Part shown: one piece after another, positions 21,843 through 29,642 of the stretch
Numbering within the stretch: the stretch's first letter is position 1
Layout of the letters: each line of letters opens with the position of its first letter
Source of the DNA: a virus
DNA length: 32,588 bases
Reading direction: 5' to 3' (one strand)
IMG/VR virus record: IMGVR_UViG_3300028364_000095
Location: 1 to 32,588 of that record
Notes under the pieces: generated by a model
What the model was told of the DNA's origin: nothing
The model's input: the letters and a program-made list of their open reading frames with translations, nothing else
The model's database searches: none
Position numbers and translations under genes: made by a program

Positions 21843-22730
21843 ATGATTAACAAAGAAACGTACGTATGCAAAAATTGTAATATTGAGAAGCCAATCGATG
21901 AATATCATAAAAACAAAGGTCGAAAAGAAGGTAGACTTACCCAGTGCAAGGTCTGTATACTTTCAAAAATGAAATCAAGATATGTACCTGTTCCAAAGAA
22001 ACCTAGAAAAGTAAAAACAGTAGTTGCGCATACAGATTCCAAAAAATGTAAAAAGTGTGGTGAAGTAAAAACTCTTGATAATTTCTATGTCAATACATAT
22101 ATCAAAAGTGGCCGGATAGCTAACTGTAAGGAGTGTTCACGATCATCTAAAGTAAAAGTTGCACGTTTAAATTCAGGCCTAAAATTTACCATAGAGGAAG
22201 AATATACGCCATTGGAACAGATAAAATATAAATGTGACAATAATATCGATTTCCAGCGTGATTTTATAGATAACCGCACATCAAGTCACTCTTACATTGC
22301 CTATCATAACTTTATAAAATCAAAAATGGCGACTGAATTCAATGAAAGAAACTTTGAACCTAATTCAATAGCTCATAAACTTATTGGAATAGGGTATTCA
22401 GAACTCATATCACAACTGGACGCTAACGACTGGGGATTTTCCGTAGGTATGTATCAAATTTCACTAGACCACGTTATATCACTCGAAACAGCTGTAATAG
22501 GTGGCAAGTTAGATGCTCCGAAGTACGAATCATTGTGGCACCATTCTAATTTAGTGTTGACACCCACTATTTTCAGGGATTTTGTAAGATTCGGTAAACC
22601 TATACAGGAAATAGAGCTTTTATTGTGGCTGGAAGGTACAGACTGGTGGAGCGGAATACGTCCCCCGTATATTCCAAAGTATATCCATGATTTAAAATTT
22701 GATATACAAACCTACGTAGATACAGATTAA
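21843..22730 (+). CDS. HNH-type endonuclease with two CxxC zinc-finger repeats
   Basis: 295 aa. Two N-terminal repeats have CxxC...CxxC pairs: C9/C12 with C35/C38, and C69/C72 with C95/C98, each in a 'C..C...K....F/Y' context typical of Cys-rich repeats in phage HNH proteins. The C-terminal part has an HNH-like core, YQISLDHVISL (Asp 209, His 210), then YESLWHHSNLVLTPTIFRDF (His 223-224, Asn 226). The enzyme would nick or cut DNA, as a free-standing homing endonuclease or a packaging/recombination nuclease. It is separated from neighbours by ~85 and ~125 bases, consistent with an acquired gene. HNH assignment is by motif. Confidence 0.7.
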   Translation: MINKETYVCKNCNIEKPIDEYHKNKGRKEGRLTQCKVCILSKMKSRYVPVPKKPRKVKTVVAHTDSKKCKKCGEVKTLDNFYVNTYIKSGRIANCKECSRSSKVKVARLNSGLKFTIEEEYTPLEQIKYKCDNNIDFQRDFIDNRTSSHSYIAYHNFIKSKMATEFNERNFEPNSIAHKLIGIGYSELISQLDANDWGFSVGMYQISLDHVISLETAVIGGKLDAPKYESLWHHSNLVLTPTIFRDFVRFGKPIQEIELLLWLEGTDWWSGIRPPYIPKYIHDLKFDIQTYVDTD

Positions 22731-22856
22731 AAACCACTTTTTTGATGAAATTTACGTTTTTTTATAAAAAATAGTTGAAATTTTAACGTTTTATTTTGTT
22801 TTTAAATATTTATAGTAGTAGAAACACTACGAATAACAACCAAAAACAAAATTAAA

Positions 22857-23405
22857 ATGACAAAAATTAAAGAAGTATGGAAAGATGTTCCACAGTACAA
22901 AGAAGCATATCAAGTATCCAGTCTTGGAAACGTAAGATCTTTGGATAGAATAGTATATACTAAAAAGGGTTCAAGAAAATTAATAGGGAAAAATCTAAGT
23001 ACATCAAAGTTGCCGAACGGATATATGCAAGTAGGAATATCCTATGATGGTGTAACAAAAAACTACTATACACATCAATTGGTAATGATGGCTTTCAAGG
23101 GATTCGAACCTAATGGTAAATTTTTAATTGTAGATCATATAGATTCGGACAAGACTAACAATAACATTGAGAACCTACAACTAATTACCCACCGCGAGAA
23201 CCTATCCAAGGACAAACGTAATTCAGGAAGATACAGTAGTGAATATGTAGGTGTAAGTTGGAACAAGAAAATAAAGAAGTGGGTATCGTATATCCAGCTG
23301 GATGGTAAGATAAACTACTTGGGTTCTTTCCTTGATGAGCTTGAAGCACATTTAACTTACCAGTTCGAATTATATCACTACAAATCAATGAACAATAAAT
23401 TTTAA
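22857..23405 (+). CDS. Free-standing homing endonuclease (NUMOD4-HNH with AP2-like end)
   Basis: 182 aa. NUMOD4-type N-terminus EVWKDVPQYKEAYQVSSLGN then VRSLDR (6-30). HNH core: HQLVMMAF (His 73), IVDHIDSDKTNNNIENLQLI and THREN (Asp 93-His 94, Asn 106, Asn 115). AP2-like strand set at the C-terminus: SEYVGVSWNKKIKKWVSYIQ followed by YLGSF. This order is standard for phage HNH homing endonucleases that cut intronless alleles and spread their own gene. It has its own AT-rich upstream region and A-rich leader (22731-22856), as such mobile genes usually do. No interrupted host gene or intron is apparent. Confidence 0.88.
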   Translation: MTKIKEVWKDVPQYKEAYQVSSLGNVRSLDRIVYTKKGSRKLIGKNLSTSKLPNGYMQVGISYDGVTKNYYTHQLVMMAFKGFEPNGKFLIVDHIDSDKTNNNIENLQLITHRENLSKDKRNSGRYSSEYVGVSWNKKIKKWVSYIQLDGKINYLGSFLDELEAHLTYQFELYHYKSMNNKF

Positions 23406-23415
23406 ATTAAAAGTT

Positions 23416-23574
23416 ATGGAAGCAGAATTGAACATATTAATATCAGCAATCGAAAAAGCACAACAACGTGGGGTATATACCCTGACGGAAGTGTCGACTA
23501 TTCTTAAATCGATAGGAACGTTAAATAAAATTATGTCGGATATGTCACTTACAAAAACAGAAGCAGAATGGTAA
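23416..23574 (+). CDS. 52-aa hypothetical protein
   Basis: MEAELNILISAIEKAQQRGV then YTLTEVSTILKSIGTLNKIM and SDMSLTKTEAEW. This pattern (a helix, then 'GVYTLxEVSxIxxAI') is common in small, widespread but uncharacterised proteins of Bacteroidota phages. The start follows TTAAATTAAAAGTT. The stop is directly followed by a stem-loop (23576-23623), closing the early/middle operon. Confidence 0.6.
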   Translation: MEAELNILISAIEKAQQRGVYTLTEVSTILKSIGTLNKIMSDMSLTKTEAEW

Positions 23575-23575
23575 C

Positions 23576-23623
23576 GGACGGGCGGTTTTTTATTTTTTGT
23601 CATTTAAAATTTTACGCCCGTCC
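23576..23623 (+). terminator. GC-rich stem with long loop after the 52-aa gene
   Basis: GGACGGGCG (23576-23584) pairs exactly with CGCCCGTCC (23615-23623). The 30-base loop is T-rich (GTTTTTTATTTTTTGTC). The T run sits in the loop rather than after the stem, which is unlike a standard intrinsic terminator; it may terminate by another route or protect the 3' end. Confidence 0.55.
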
Positions 23624-23642
23624 CAATACCAAAAATTAATAA

Positions 23643-24110
23643 ATGACCGAATATTTACCACTTATATATAAAATCAGTAATAAATTTCCTAAAAAGTATC
23701 GTAATGATCTGGTACAGGAAATGTTTATAAAAATGCATGATATAAAAAATGGTTATGATATTGAAAAAGGAACGTTCGTAACGTACCTCTACAAGAACTT
23801 ATATTATCATTCCTTACATTATGTACAGAATAACAAAATAATCCATCAGTCGTTGGATGAGTGGGTTACAGATGATTGTAATGATGAAAGAAGGAAGTCG
23901 GATTTACTTGAAAGCACTGTAAACGAGGAACTACGATTCGAACACCGCGATTATTTGGAACAGAACGATAAAAGATTTACAATAGAAGAACTGTTCATAC
24001 GTGAAAAATATTACGAGTTGGATTTATCGGTACGAATGATAATAGATCTATATTCACCATATCACGGATTTACATCACCTACTACAATATACAAAATATT
24101 AAATAAATGA
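23643..24110 (+). CDS. Sigma-70 region 2-like transcription factor
   Basis: 155 aa. Residues ~20-62 match sigma region 2: RNDLVQEMFIKMHDI, then YDIEKGTFVTYLYKNLYYHS, the equivalent of 'DLxQExFxxxxxxxxxxxFdxekGxFxTyLyxixxN'. The rest is acidic and ends in a helix-turn-helix-like stretch (LDLSVRMIIDLYSPYHGFTS PTTIYKILN, in two parts) that could be a degenerate region 4. It is encoded just upstream of the late operon and overlaps by four bases (ATGA) with a second HTH protein. Likely role: directing host RNA polymerase to late promoters. Region 2 similarity is good; target promoters are unknown. Confidence 0.65.
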   Translation: MTEYLPLIYKISNKFPKKYRNDLVQEMFIKMHDIKNGYDIEKGTFVTYLYKNLYYHSLHYVQNNKIIHQSLDEWVTDDCNDERRKSDLLESTVNEELRFEHRDYLEQNDKRFTIEELFIREKYYELDLSVRMIIDLYSPYHGFTSPTTIYKILNK

Positions 24111-24340
24111 CATTATACAAATACCTTACTTCATCCACGGTAAACCCAATATTAATAGAGTTGGTACGAAACCGCATCACGAGTTCCACGAACGTAATCA
24201 AGGAACTAAAAATATTCGAGGATTACCTAGAACTTACCGGAAGGGAAATGGATAAGTGGAAATCATTATCCATCAGACATAATTTATCGGAGTCTACGGT
24301 CAAAAGAATATTGAAGAAAATGAAATCACGTATAAAGTAG
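24107..24340 (+). CDS. Small HTH protein, sigma region 4-like partner
   Basis: 77 aa. The C-terminal half (EMDKWKSLSIRHNLSESTVK then RILKKMKSRIK) is a helix-turn-helix typical of sigma region 4 or small regulators. The N-terminal half is helical (VNPILIELVRNRITS). The ATG overlaps the stop of the region 2-like gene, so both are made in equal amounts, and together they would contain the two core DNA-contacting parts of a sigma factor. It could also be an independent regulator. Followed by a clear terminator. Confidence 0.6.
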   Translation: MTLYKYLTSSTVNPILIELVRNRITSSTNVIKELKIFEDYLELTGREMDKWKSLSIRHNLSESTVKRILKKMKSRIK

Positions 24341-24360
24341 ATTATAAATAACTTGGAAGT

Positions 24361-24392
24361 AAACCCTGTATCATTACGATATGGGGTTTTTT
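24361..24392 (+). terminator. Intrinsic terminator after the sigma-like pair
   Basis: AAACCCTGTATC pairs with GATATGGGGTTT (two G-T wobbles) around the loop ATTAC, followed by a T run. Separates the regulator genes from the late operon, which must therefore start from its own promoter. Confidence 0.85.
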
Positions 24393-24455
24393 TCATTGAA
24401 AAATATATACATATATATTAAAAGTTCAACCAAATGGACTGTTTTGGTAAATTAT

Positions 24456-24484
24456 CCTATAAAACTTACATATAAGCTTATAGG
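24456..24484 (+). promoter_or_regulatory. Candidate late-operon control element upstream of the head genes
   Basis: CCTATAA (24456-24462) and TTATAGG (24478-24484) form a perfect 7-bp inverted repeat with a 15-base spacer, 21 bases before the protease start. The region between the terminator and 24506 must hold the late promoter, but no convincing TTG/TAnnTTTG pair was found. It may use a different recognition sequence, for example that of the sigma-like pair. Confidence 0.4.
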
Positions 24485-24505
24485 GAGCAACCCAAAATAG
24501 AATAT

Positions 24506-25585
24506 ATGAACACAATCTATATAACAGGAGTAATTGGAAACGATGTCACATTAAAAAGTGTAATTTCTCAATATAACTCACTTTCAAATCCCCAAGAGGT
24601 TGAAGTAGTAATCGATTCCCCAGGTGGTGGTGTCGATGAAGGTCGTGCAATATACAGTTATCTTAAAAACTTACCCGTACCAGTAACTACGGTAGCCAAA
24701 ATGGCGTTTTCAATCGCATCCATTATTTTTATGGCTGGTTCAAAACGTGTAGTACTTTCAGGTAATGATCGTGTTATGATACACATGCCATGGGTACGGA
24801 ATGCTACAGGTGGTAGACTCCAACTTGAAAAACTTACCACGGAACTACAAATATTGGAAGATGAGTTCGTAGAACTATACGGTTCAATTATAAAAGCTGA
24901 TGAATCATCGATCAGAACTTTACTTACGAACGAGACATATATAAGTTCAGATGATGCGATTTCCCTTGGTTTCGCAACAGAAATTAGAGAACCGTTAAGA
25001 GCTGTAGCATTCCTATCCGATGCAGAAGAAAAACCAAAATCAAAATTAAATATAATGAAGAACGCAAATATTTTAGTACAAGCTTTAAAAGCTTTTATAA
25101 ACCAATCAACAGTAGCTCTTGTACTTCAAGATGCTAATGGAGTTGAAATTACATTTCCGGAAGTAGAAGAAGGAGAACCTGCGATAGGTGATTCCGCAAC
25201 AGTGGATGGTTTACCTGCAAATGGTGAATATATTTCCCCAACAGGAGAAACTTGGGTATTCGTGGACGGTTCTTTAACAGAGGTCAAATCAGTTGAACAA
25301 GAAGATGAAATCGATGATATCGACGATATCGAATCGACCGATACTGAAATGCAGGATCTTTTAGAAAAACTGTTTTCAGCAGCAAAACTTGAAACTACTA
25401 AAGAAGTAGAGGTATTGATCGAATCACTTAAAAATGATAACCAAATTCTTAAAGATGAATTGGTAGCTGTCAAGAAATTGATAGGATCGGACGATTTCAA
25501 AGTGGATGTAGATGAATCACAACCTATTGCAAAAACAAAAGGTGAAAGAGCAGTACAAATACTTAACTCACGAAGAACCAAATAA
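24506..25585 (+). CDS. Prohead protease (ClpP/S14-like) fused to a scaffold-like C-terminus
   Basis: 359 aa. The N-terminal ~170 residues are a ClpP-type serine protease: VVIDSPGGGVDEGRAIY, the nucleophile region KMAFSIASIIFMAG (Ser 72) and VMIHMPW (His 93). Then a small beta domain, GVEITFPEVEEGEPAIGD, followed by ANGEYISPTGETWVFVDG. The last ~100 residues are acidic and coiled (DEIDDIDDIESTDTEMQDLL, then SLKNDNQILKDELVAVKK), as in scaffolding proteins. By family knowledge it directs capsid assembly, then degrades the scaffold and frees itself. The combination in one polypeptide, directly upstream of the capsid gene, fits Bacteroidota phages without a separate scaffold gene. Confidence 0.85.
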   Translation: MNTIYITGVIGNDVTLKSVISQYNSLSNPQEVEVVIDSPGGGVDEGRAIYSYLKNLPVPVTTVAKMAFSIASIIFMAGSKRVVLSGNDRVMIHMPWVRNATGGRLQLEKLTTELQILEDEFVELYGSIIKADESSIRTLLTNETYISSDDAISLGFATEIREPLRAVAFLSDAEEKPKSKLNIMKNANILVQALKAFINQSTVALVLQDANGVEITFPEVEEGEPAIGDSATVDGLPANGEYISPTGETWVFVDGSLTEVKSVEQEDEIDDIDDIESTDTEMQDLLEKLFSAAKLETTKEVEVLIESLKNDNQILKDELVAVKKLIGSDDFKVDVDESQPIAKTKGERAVQILNSRRTK

Positions 25586-25617
25586 TAATTAATAACTAGA
25601 ACTAAAATAACAATAAC

Positions 25618-26544
25618 ATGGCATTAGACTTACAGGCACTAACCGCATATACGAACGAAAACAGAGATTCGATAATCGCAGGAGCAGTTGCAGGAGCAAA
25701 ATCAGCTCAAACATTAAACCTTCAAGTTGGATATAAATCCGCTGGAGCAATCAACATTATGGATACTTCGGTTACCTTCCAAGCAGATGTTTCTGGTAGA
25801 ACACCGAACGATACTACTACTTTCTCACAACGTATCCTTACAGTAGGAGCTATTAAGATAGAAGAAAATATCGATGTAAAAGCATTAAACGCTTACTGGA
25901 CACAACACGCTCTTAAAGCAGGTTCGGCCGATGATGTATTTCCATTTGAACAAGAATGGACAGATCGTAAAGTAGCCAAGATTTCTGAAACATTGGAAAA
26001 AGCTATCTGGCAAGGTGACACCGTCAATACAGGTTCTGCGAACCTTAGACATTTTGATGGTCTTTTAAAACATATCGATGCAGACTCAAATGTAATCGAT
26101 GGTAACACTGCTAGTGTAACTACCGCTATCACTAAAGCAAACGTAATAGGTATTATGGATGATGTGTACGAGGCAGTTCCTTTACCTGTATTGGAATCCG
26201 GAGAAGTAAAAATCTTTTGTGGATTCGATGTTTTCAGAACATACACACAGGCGTTGAAAGACTCTAACCTTTACCACTACTCAGCTAATAACTCAAACTT
26301 TGAGATAGAAGTACCGGGAACAGATGTAAAGATAGTAGCACTTCAAGGATTATCTGGAACTTCTAGAATAATCGCTGGTAAGACTGATAACTTCGTACTA
26401 GGTACAGACCTTGAAAATGAAGAAGAAGAGTTCGATGTATGGTACTCTAAAGAAGATAAAGTTGTTAAGTTCGATGCTCAATTCAAGTATGGTACTCAAA
26501 TAGCTTTTCCAGAACAAATAGTAGAATTTACTCTAGGAGCATAA
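25618..26544 (+). CDS. Major capsid protein
   Basis: 308 aa, directly after the protease. Begins LQALTAYTNENRDSIIAGAV; contains INIMDTSVTFQADVSGRTPN, EKAIWQGD and LKDSNLYHYSANNSNFEIEV, followed by a typical C-terminal domain with VPGTDVKIVALQGL and LENEEEEFDVWYSKEDKVVK. This fits an HK97-fold capsid protein of a Bacteroidota siphovirus: an N-terminal helix-rich arm, no membrane segment and a length in the usual range. The strong terminator hairpin after it suggests high or separately adjusted expression. No delta domain for cleavage is obvious. Confidence 0.82.
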   Translation: MALDLQALTAYTNENRDSIIAGAVAGAKSAQTLNLQVGYKSAGAINIMDTSVTFQADVSGRTPNDTTTFSQRILTVGAIKIEENIDVKALNAYWTQHALKAGSADDVFPFEQEWTDRKVAKISETLEKAIWQGDTVNTGSANLRHFDGLLKHIDADSNVIDGNTASVTTAITKANVIGIMDDVYEAVPLPVLESGEVKIFCGFDVFRTYTQALKDSNLYHYSANNSNFEIEVPGTDVKIVALQGLSGTSRIIAGKTDNFVLGTDLENEEEEFDVWYSKEDKVVKFDAQFKYGTQIAFPEQIVEFTLGA

Positions 26545-26562
26545 TCTACGACACAATTATAT

Positions 26563-26585
26563 AAGGGGGTTCTATACCCCCTTTT
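26563..26585 (+). terminator. Hairpin/terminator after the capsid gene
   Basis: AAGGGGG (26563-26569) pairs with CCCCCTT (26577-26583) around TTCTATA, followed by TT. Probably partial termination, lowering expression of the genes downstream relative to capsid. Confidence 0.75.
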
Positions 26586-26608
26586 AACCCATAAAAACTA
26601 ATATACAA

Positions 26609-27181
26609 ATGGCTTGTAATAAAAAAGTAACCGCGAATCTTCTTTTTGATTGTGCAGATGCACCAAAAAAAGGTTTATCCGGGAACAAAGCAGTAATAAT
26701 TAATTACTCGGATATTGACTTTACCGAAACAACACAGAGTGGGGCTACGATTACGGCCCTTGCAACTGTAAGTGGTTCAGCCGGGTTTGAGATACAATGG
26801 TATAAAGAACTTGCATCAGTTGCGACTTCCTTTACACCGGATGCTGAAAACGTTGATGGATACGCACATAGCTTCCTTGGTAGATTATCTACCACAACCG
26901 CTGAAAGTGCTGAAAGAGCGAACGAACTTAAAAATGGTAGATTCGTGGTAGTTGTAGAAACAGAATATAAAGGTGTAGACCAAGCGGATGCATTCAAAGT
27001 ATTCGGTATCGATTCAGGATTGGAACTATCCGAAATGGCGGGTGACTCGAACGCAAACGGTGGTTCACTTCTATTTACACTTTCCACAAGGGAAGGTACG
27101 GTAGAAAAGTACCCTTACTCAATATTCTTGGATGCCACCTATGCTAGTTCTTCTTTAGCATACTCATCTAGTTTCGCATAA
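26609..27181 (+). CDS. Structural protein, possible major tail tube or head decoration protein
   Basis: 190 aa beginning MACNKKVTANLLFDCADAPK with the pattern '..NKAVIINYSDIDFTETTQ', then SGSAGFEIQWYKEL, GYAHSFLGRLSTTTAESAER and a strand-rich end. 'FxVVVETEYKG' and 'GSLLFTLST' are typical beta-sandwich strands. High abundance is suggested by its position between two strong hairpins directly after the capsid gene. Both a tail tube subunit and a capsid decoration protein fit; I favour the tail tube because no other tube candidate stands out. Confidence 0.55.
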   Translation: MACNKKVTANLLFDCADAPKKGLSGNKAVIINYSDIDFTETTQSGATITALATVSGSAGFEIQWYKELASVATSFTPDAENVDGYAHSFLGRLSTTTAESAERANELKNGRFVVVVETEYKGVDQADAFKVFGIDSGLELSEMAGDSNANGGSLLFTLSTREGTVEKYPYSIFLDATYASSSLAYSSSFA

Positions 27182-27187
27182 CTATAA

Positions 27188-27260
27188 ATAGGTAATACTA
27201 CCTATATACATAAACACGAGAATTAAGGTAGCTAGGTTAATCCCAATGCTACCTATTCTT
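27188..27260 (+). terminator. Double hairpin after the 190-aa structural gene
   Basis: First hairpin ATAGGTA/TACCTAT (27188-27205, loop ATAC). Second hairpin AGGTAGC (27226-27232) / GCTACCT (27248-27254) followed by ATTCTTTATT. Both share AGGTA/TACCT arms, so alternative pairing is possible. Likely an attenuating terminator between abundant structural proteins and the portal genes. Confidence 0.6.
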
Positions 27261-27286
27261 TATTATAATAACCAAAATACCAAGAT

Positions 27287-27619
27287 ATGTCACAATTTAG
27301 ATTAACTCAACCCGATATAATGTATAAAATACAAAAGGGTAAACCAGGGATAATTTCCAATGCTAACATAACTGATGAACTGGCTATTGAATTTCTTACA
27401 TATGATCCGAAAAGGATAAGTGTGTTCTCAACATACCCAAAAAATTATCTAGAACTAATATCAGATGTTCCTGTGGATATAACACCAAAGACAGATGTTG
27501 TAGATCTTAACTCATATAATGTAAAGGAACTAAAGGAATTATATCCTGATGTGAAATACGGATTCGGTATGAGTAAAATAAAGTTCATAGAAAGTATTAA
27601 TAACTCAAACCCATTATAA
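27287..27619 (+). CDS. 110-aa hypothetical head-region protein
   Basis: MSQFRLTQPDIMYKIQKGKP... with a middle TYDPKRISVFSTYPKNYLEL and a C-terminal helix-extended-helix-like part VDLNSYNVKELKELYPDVKY followed by GMSKIKFIESI. The end recalls small HeH/SAP-type folds but is not diagnostic. It lies one base from the portal gene. Function unknown; an assembly accessory is possible. Confidence 0.55.
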   Translation: MSQFRLTQPDIMYKIQKGKPGIISNANITDELAIEFLTYDPKRISVFSTYPKNYLELISDVPVDITPKTDVVDLNSYNVKELKELYPDVKYGFGMSKIKFIESINNSNPL

Positions 27620-27620
27620 A

Positions 27621-28730
27621 ATGAAAATATTTTTTGCTGACATCAAGGATACAATATTAGATGTTAAAATGGACAGAAGGAGTGAAGTATGGTCATGGGG
27701 AAATGACAACGCATTTCCAAGTTTAATAGAAACACTTATAGAAAAATCGGTGACATCAAAATCATGTGTGGATAAAGTAAGTTCCGCAATTTACGGTAAA
27801 TCGTTCGGTATCACTGGAAACGTAGTAGTTAATTCAGACGGTCAAAAACTTAATGAACTACTAAGATTGGCAGCGAGGGAGTTTACAAAACACAATAATC
27901 TTTTCATTTGGGTCGGGTATGATGGAAACTTTGATATAAACTCGATTAAAGTTGTACCTACAAAGTATGTACGCCGTGGTAAATCGGATGATAAGGGATA
28001 CAACGGTAAATACATAGTATATTCCAATTGGGATAAAAGTGAAAAACAAAGAATAGAAAGTAAACACTTCAAGACAATCGATAGATATAATCCTAACAAG
28101 ACAATTATCGCTACCCAAATAGAAAAGGCAGGTTCAATTAGAAAATATAGGGGACAGATTATCCATGTACAACAGGACACGAACGAAAGGTATTCCAAAT
28201 CGGACCTATATCCAGTCCTAAGTGAAGCGTTGTTAGAAAGTAACTCACAAATATTCAGAAGTATAGGTGCTAGTACAGGTTTCCTAAACACTAAACTTAT
28301 GGTGGTAAAACCTTTCTCGAACCAAGAGGATAGGGAAGAGTTCCATGATCACTTAAAAGATTTACAAGGTGCTAGTAATAGTGGTAGGGTACTTCTATTG
28401 GAATCACAGACACCAACGGATGATATATCCAAGGAAATCAGCCTTGATGATCTATCAAGTAAGTATAACGATAAACTGTTCGAGTACTCGGACTCACAAG
28501 CTAGGAAGAATATATCCTTAGCGTTCGGTGTTCCTGCATCGTTAATGGATATATCCGATAACTCACTTTTCGGTAACTCCGGAGAGTTGATACGTGAAAT
28601 GAAATTAATGTTATGGGAATCACGTGAAGAAGATCGTGATATGATAGAATCAATATTTTCAGAAATAGCGGGAAAGATGTCAGAACCAATTCAGGAACTA
28701 AAAATTATTAACCCATATATACAAGAATAA
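27621..28730 (+). CDS. Portal protein
   Basis: 369 aa. Contains EVWSWGNDNAFPSLIETLIE near the start, NLFIWVGYDGNFDINSIKVV, then the region KRIESKHFKTIDRYN..., a wing-like middle and the portal-type end LAFGVPASLMDISDNSLFGN followed by SGELIREMKLMLW. 'FGVPxxLxxxxDNSxFGNxGExxxE' is a recognisable portal signature in Bacteroidota phages. The protein forms the dodecameric DNA entry/exit ring of the head and docks the terminase. It is short for a portal but within the small end of the range. The stop overlaps the next start by one base (TAATG). Confidence 0.8.
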   Translation: MKIFFADIKDTILDVKMDRRSEVWSWGNDNAFPSLIETLIEKSVTSKSCVDKVSSAIYGKSFGITGNVVVNSDGQKLNELLRLAAREFTKHNNLFIWVGYDGNFDINSIKVVPTKYVRRGKSDDKGYNGKYIVYSNWDKSEKQRIESKHFKTIDRYNPNKTIIATQIEKAGSIRKYRGQIIHVQQDTNERYSKSDLYPVLSEALLESNSQIFRSIGASTGFLNTKLMVVKPFSNQEDREEFHDHLKDLQGASNSGRVLLLESQTPTDDISKEISLDDLSSKYNDKLFEYSDSQARKNISLAFGVPASLMDISDNSLFGNSGELIREMKLMLWESREEDRDMIESIFSEIAGKMSEPIQELKIINPYIQE

Positions 28731-29308
28731 TGGAAAAGTTTATTACATATATAGATATTAGAGACTCAAAAAGTATAGGTGGTAAGATCCGTGAAGAATT
28801 ACTGAACGAATGTATCGATCTGGCACAATCGATAGAACTATATGATTTTTTAGGTGACCTATATTTTGATGTACTTGAAAACTATAAAAGTACCACATAC
28901 CACGATTTAATGGAAGGTAGTACATTTACTATCAATGGTGATAAATTTATCCAAACGGGATTAAAATCTATGTTGATCGATCTAGCGTACGCAAGATATA
29001 TACAATCGGTAAGTACAAATGTGACACCGTTCGGGATAACCACAAAGACATCACAGGATTCAACACCGGTAGATAGGAATATGATAAAGGATATGGTATC
29101 ACAGATCCGTAGGGATGCTGATATTAAGTTCATTATGATCAAGAAGTATTTAACCCTAAGTAACGATAAAGACCTGTTTAAGAGGTTTTACAGAGGACAG
29201 GATCAAATCAATAATACATCACAGAACTTTAGTGTGGTAAAGGGAAAATCAGGTAGTAGAATCGGATATAGTCGTAAAGGTTATAATAACGATTATTACA
29301 GATATTAA
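28730..29308 (+). CDS. Head-tail adaptor/connector protein
   Basis: 192 aa. Features of the adaptor proteins seen after portals in Bacteroidota phages: AQSIELYDFLGDLYFDVLEN, then GLKSMLIDLAYARYIQSVST followed by NVTPFGITTKTSQDSTPVDR and a C-terminal helix. The order 'LGxxLYxxL ... GLKxxLxxLAYARYI ... TPFGxxxKxxxxSxPxD' matches the group I know as DUF6712-like, by eye. The C-terminal ~30 residues are basic, Gly/Tyr/Asn-rich and disordered-looking. It would sit under the portal and join it to the neck. Confidence 0.7.
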   Translation: MEKFITYIDIRDSKSIGGKIREELLNECIDLAQSIELYDFLGDLYFDVLENYKSTTYHDLMEGSTFTINGDKFIQTGLKSMLIDLAYARYIQSVSTNVTPFGITTKTSQDSTPVDRNMIKDMVSQIRRDADIKFIMIKKYLTLSNDKDLFKRFYRGQDQINNTSQNFSVVKGKSGSRIGYSRKGYNNDYYRY

Positions 29309-29333
29309 CCACAGTACAATTAAACTTTTTACA

Positions 29334-29642
29334 ATGAGTATAGCAAAATTAGATTTAACACAGGATAGTGAACTAACCATCCATATAGAACGTGGAGTCG
29401 TGTATGCTCCAAGTATTAGTGGTTTTACTACACTTGATACAGGATATACCCTGGTATTGAATAACATCACGTATACGGTAGGTAATGGGCTATCCTTAGT
29501 GGACACACAAACATTAAAGTCAATAGTATGGGCATTGGATGGTGGTGATTACCAAGTAGGTATTTACAGAGGAAATATAATATCCGACTCCAGAACTGCT
29601 GGTACTTATCTTAATATACAAATCGTGTTAATCGTAGAATAA
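29334..29642 (+). CDS. 102-aa beta-rich protein preceding the large tail fibre
   Basis: MSIAKLDLTQDSELTIHIER, then YAPSISGFTTLDTGYTLVL and WALDGGDYQVGIYRGNIISD. It looks like a small beta-sandwich, and 'GDYxVGIYRGxxxSDSRTAG' suggests a structural role. It is joined to the fibre gene by TAATG, so it may form the fibre's attachment unit or a capsid/fibre adaptor. No family recognised. Confidence 0.55.
   Translation: MSIAKLDLTQDSELTIHIERGVVYAPSISGFTTLDTGYTLVLNNITYTVGNGLSLVDTQTLKSIVWALDGGDYQVGIYRGNIISDSRTAGTYLNIQIVLIVE

Noticed and set aside
23085-23120. GGTTCGAATCC on the minus strand, as in a tRNA T-arm
   Set aside because: The flanking bases do not form a T-stem, no acceptor or anticodon arm is present, and it lies inside the HNH homing endonuclease gene.
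21843-23405. Group I intron carrying the homing endonuclease genes
   Set aside because: No interrupted gene is seen: the flanking genes look complete and unrelated, and no intron core could be recognised by eye.
24470-24490. TTATAGGGAG resembling the end of a T7-type promoter
   Set aside because: Only the last bases match, the rest of the T7 consensus is missing, and the motif is not repeated at other operon starts.
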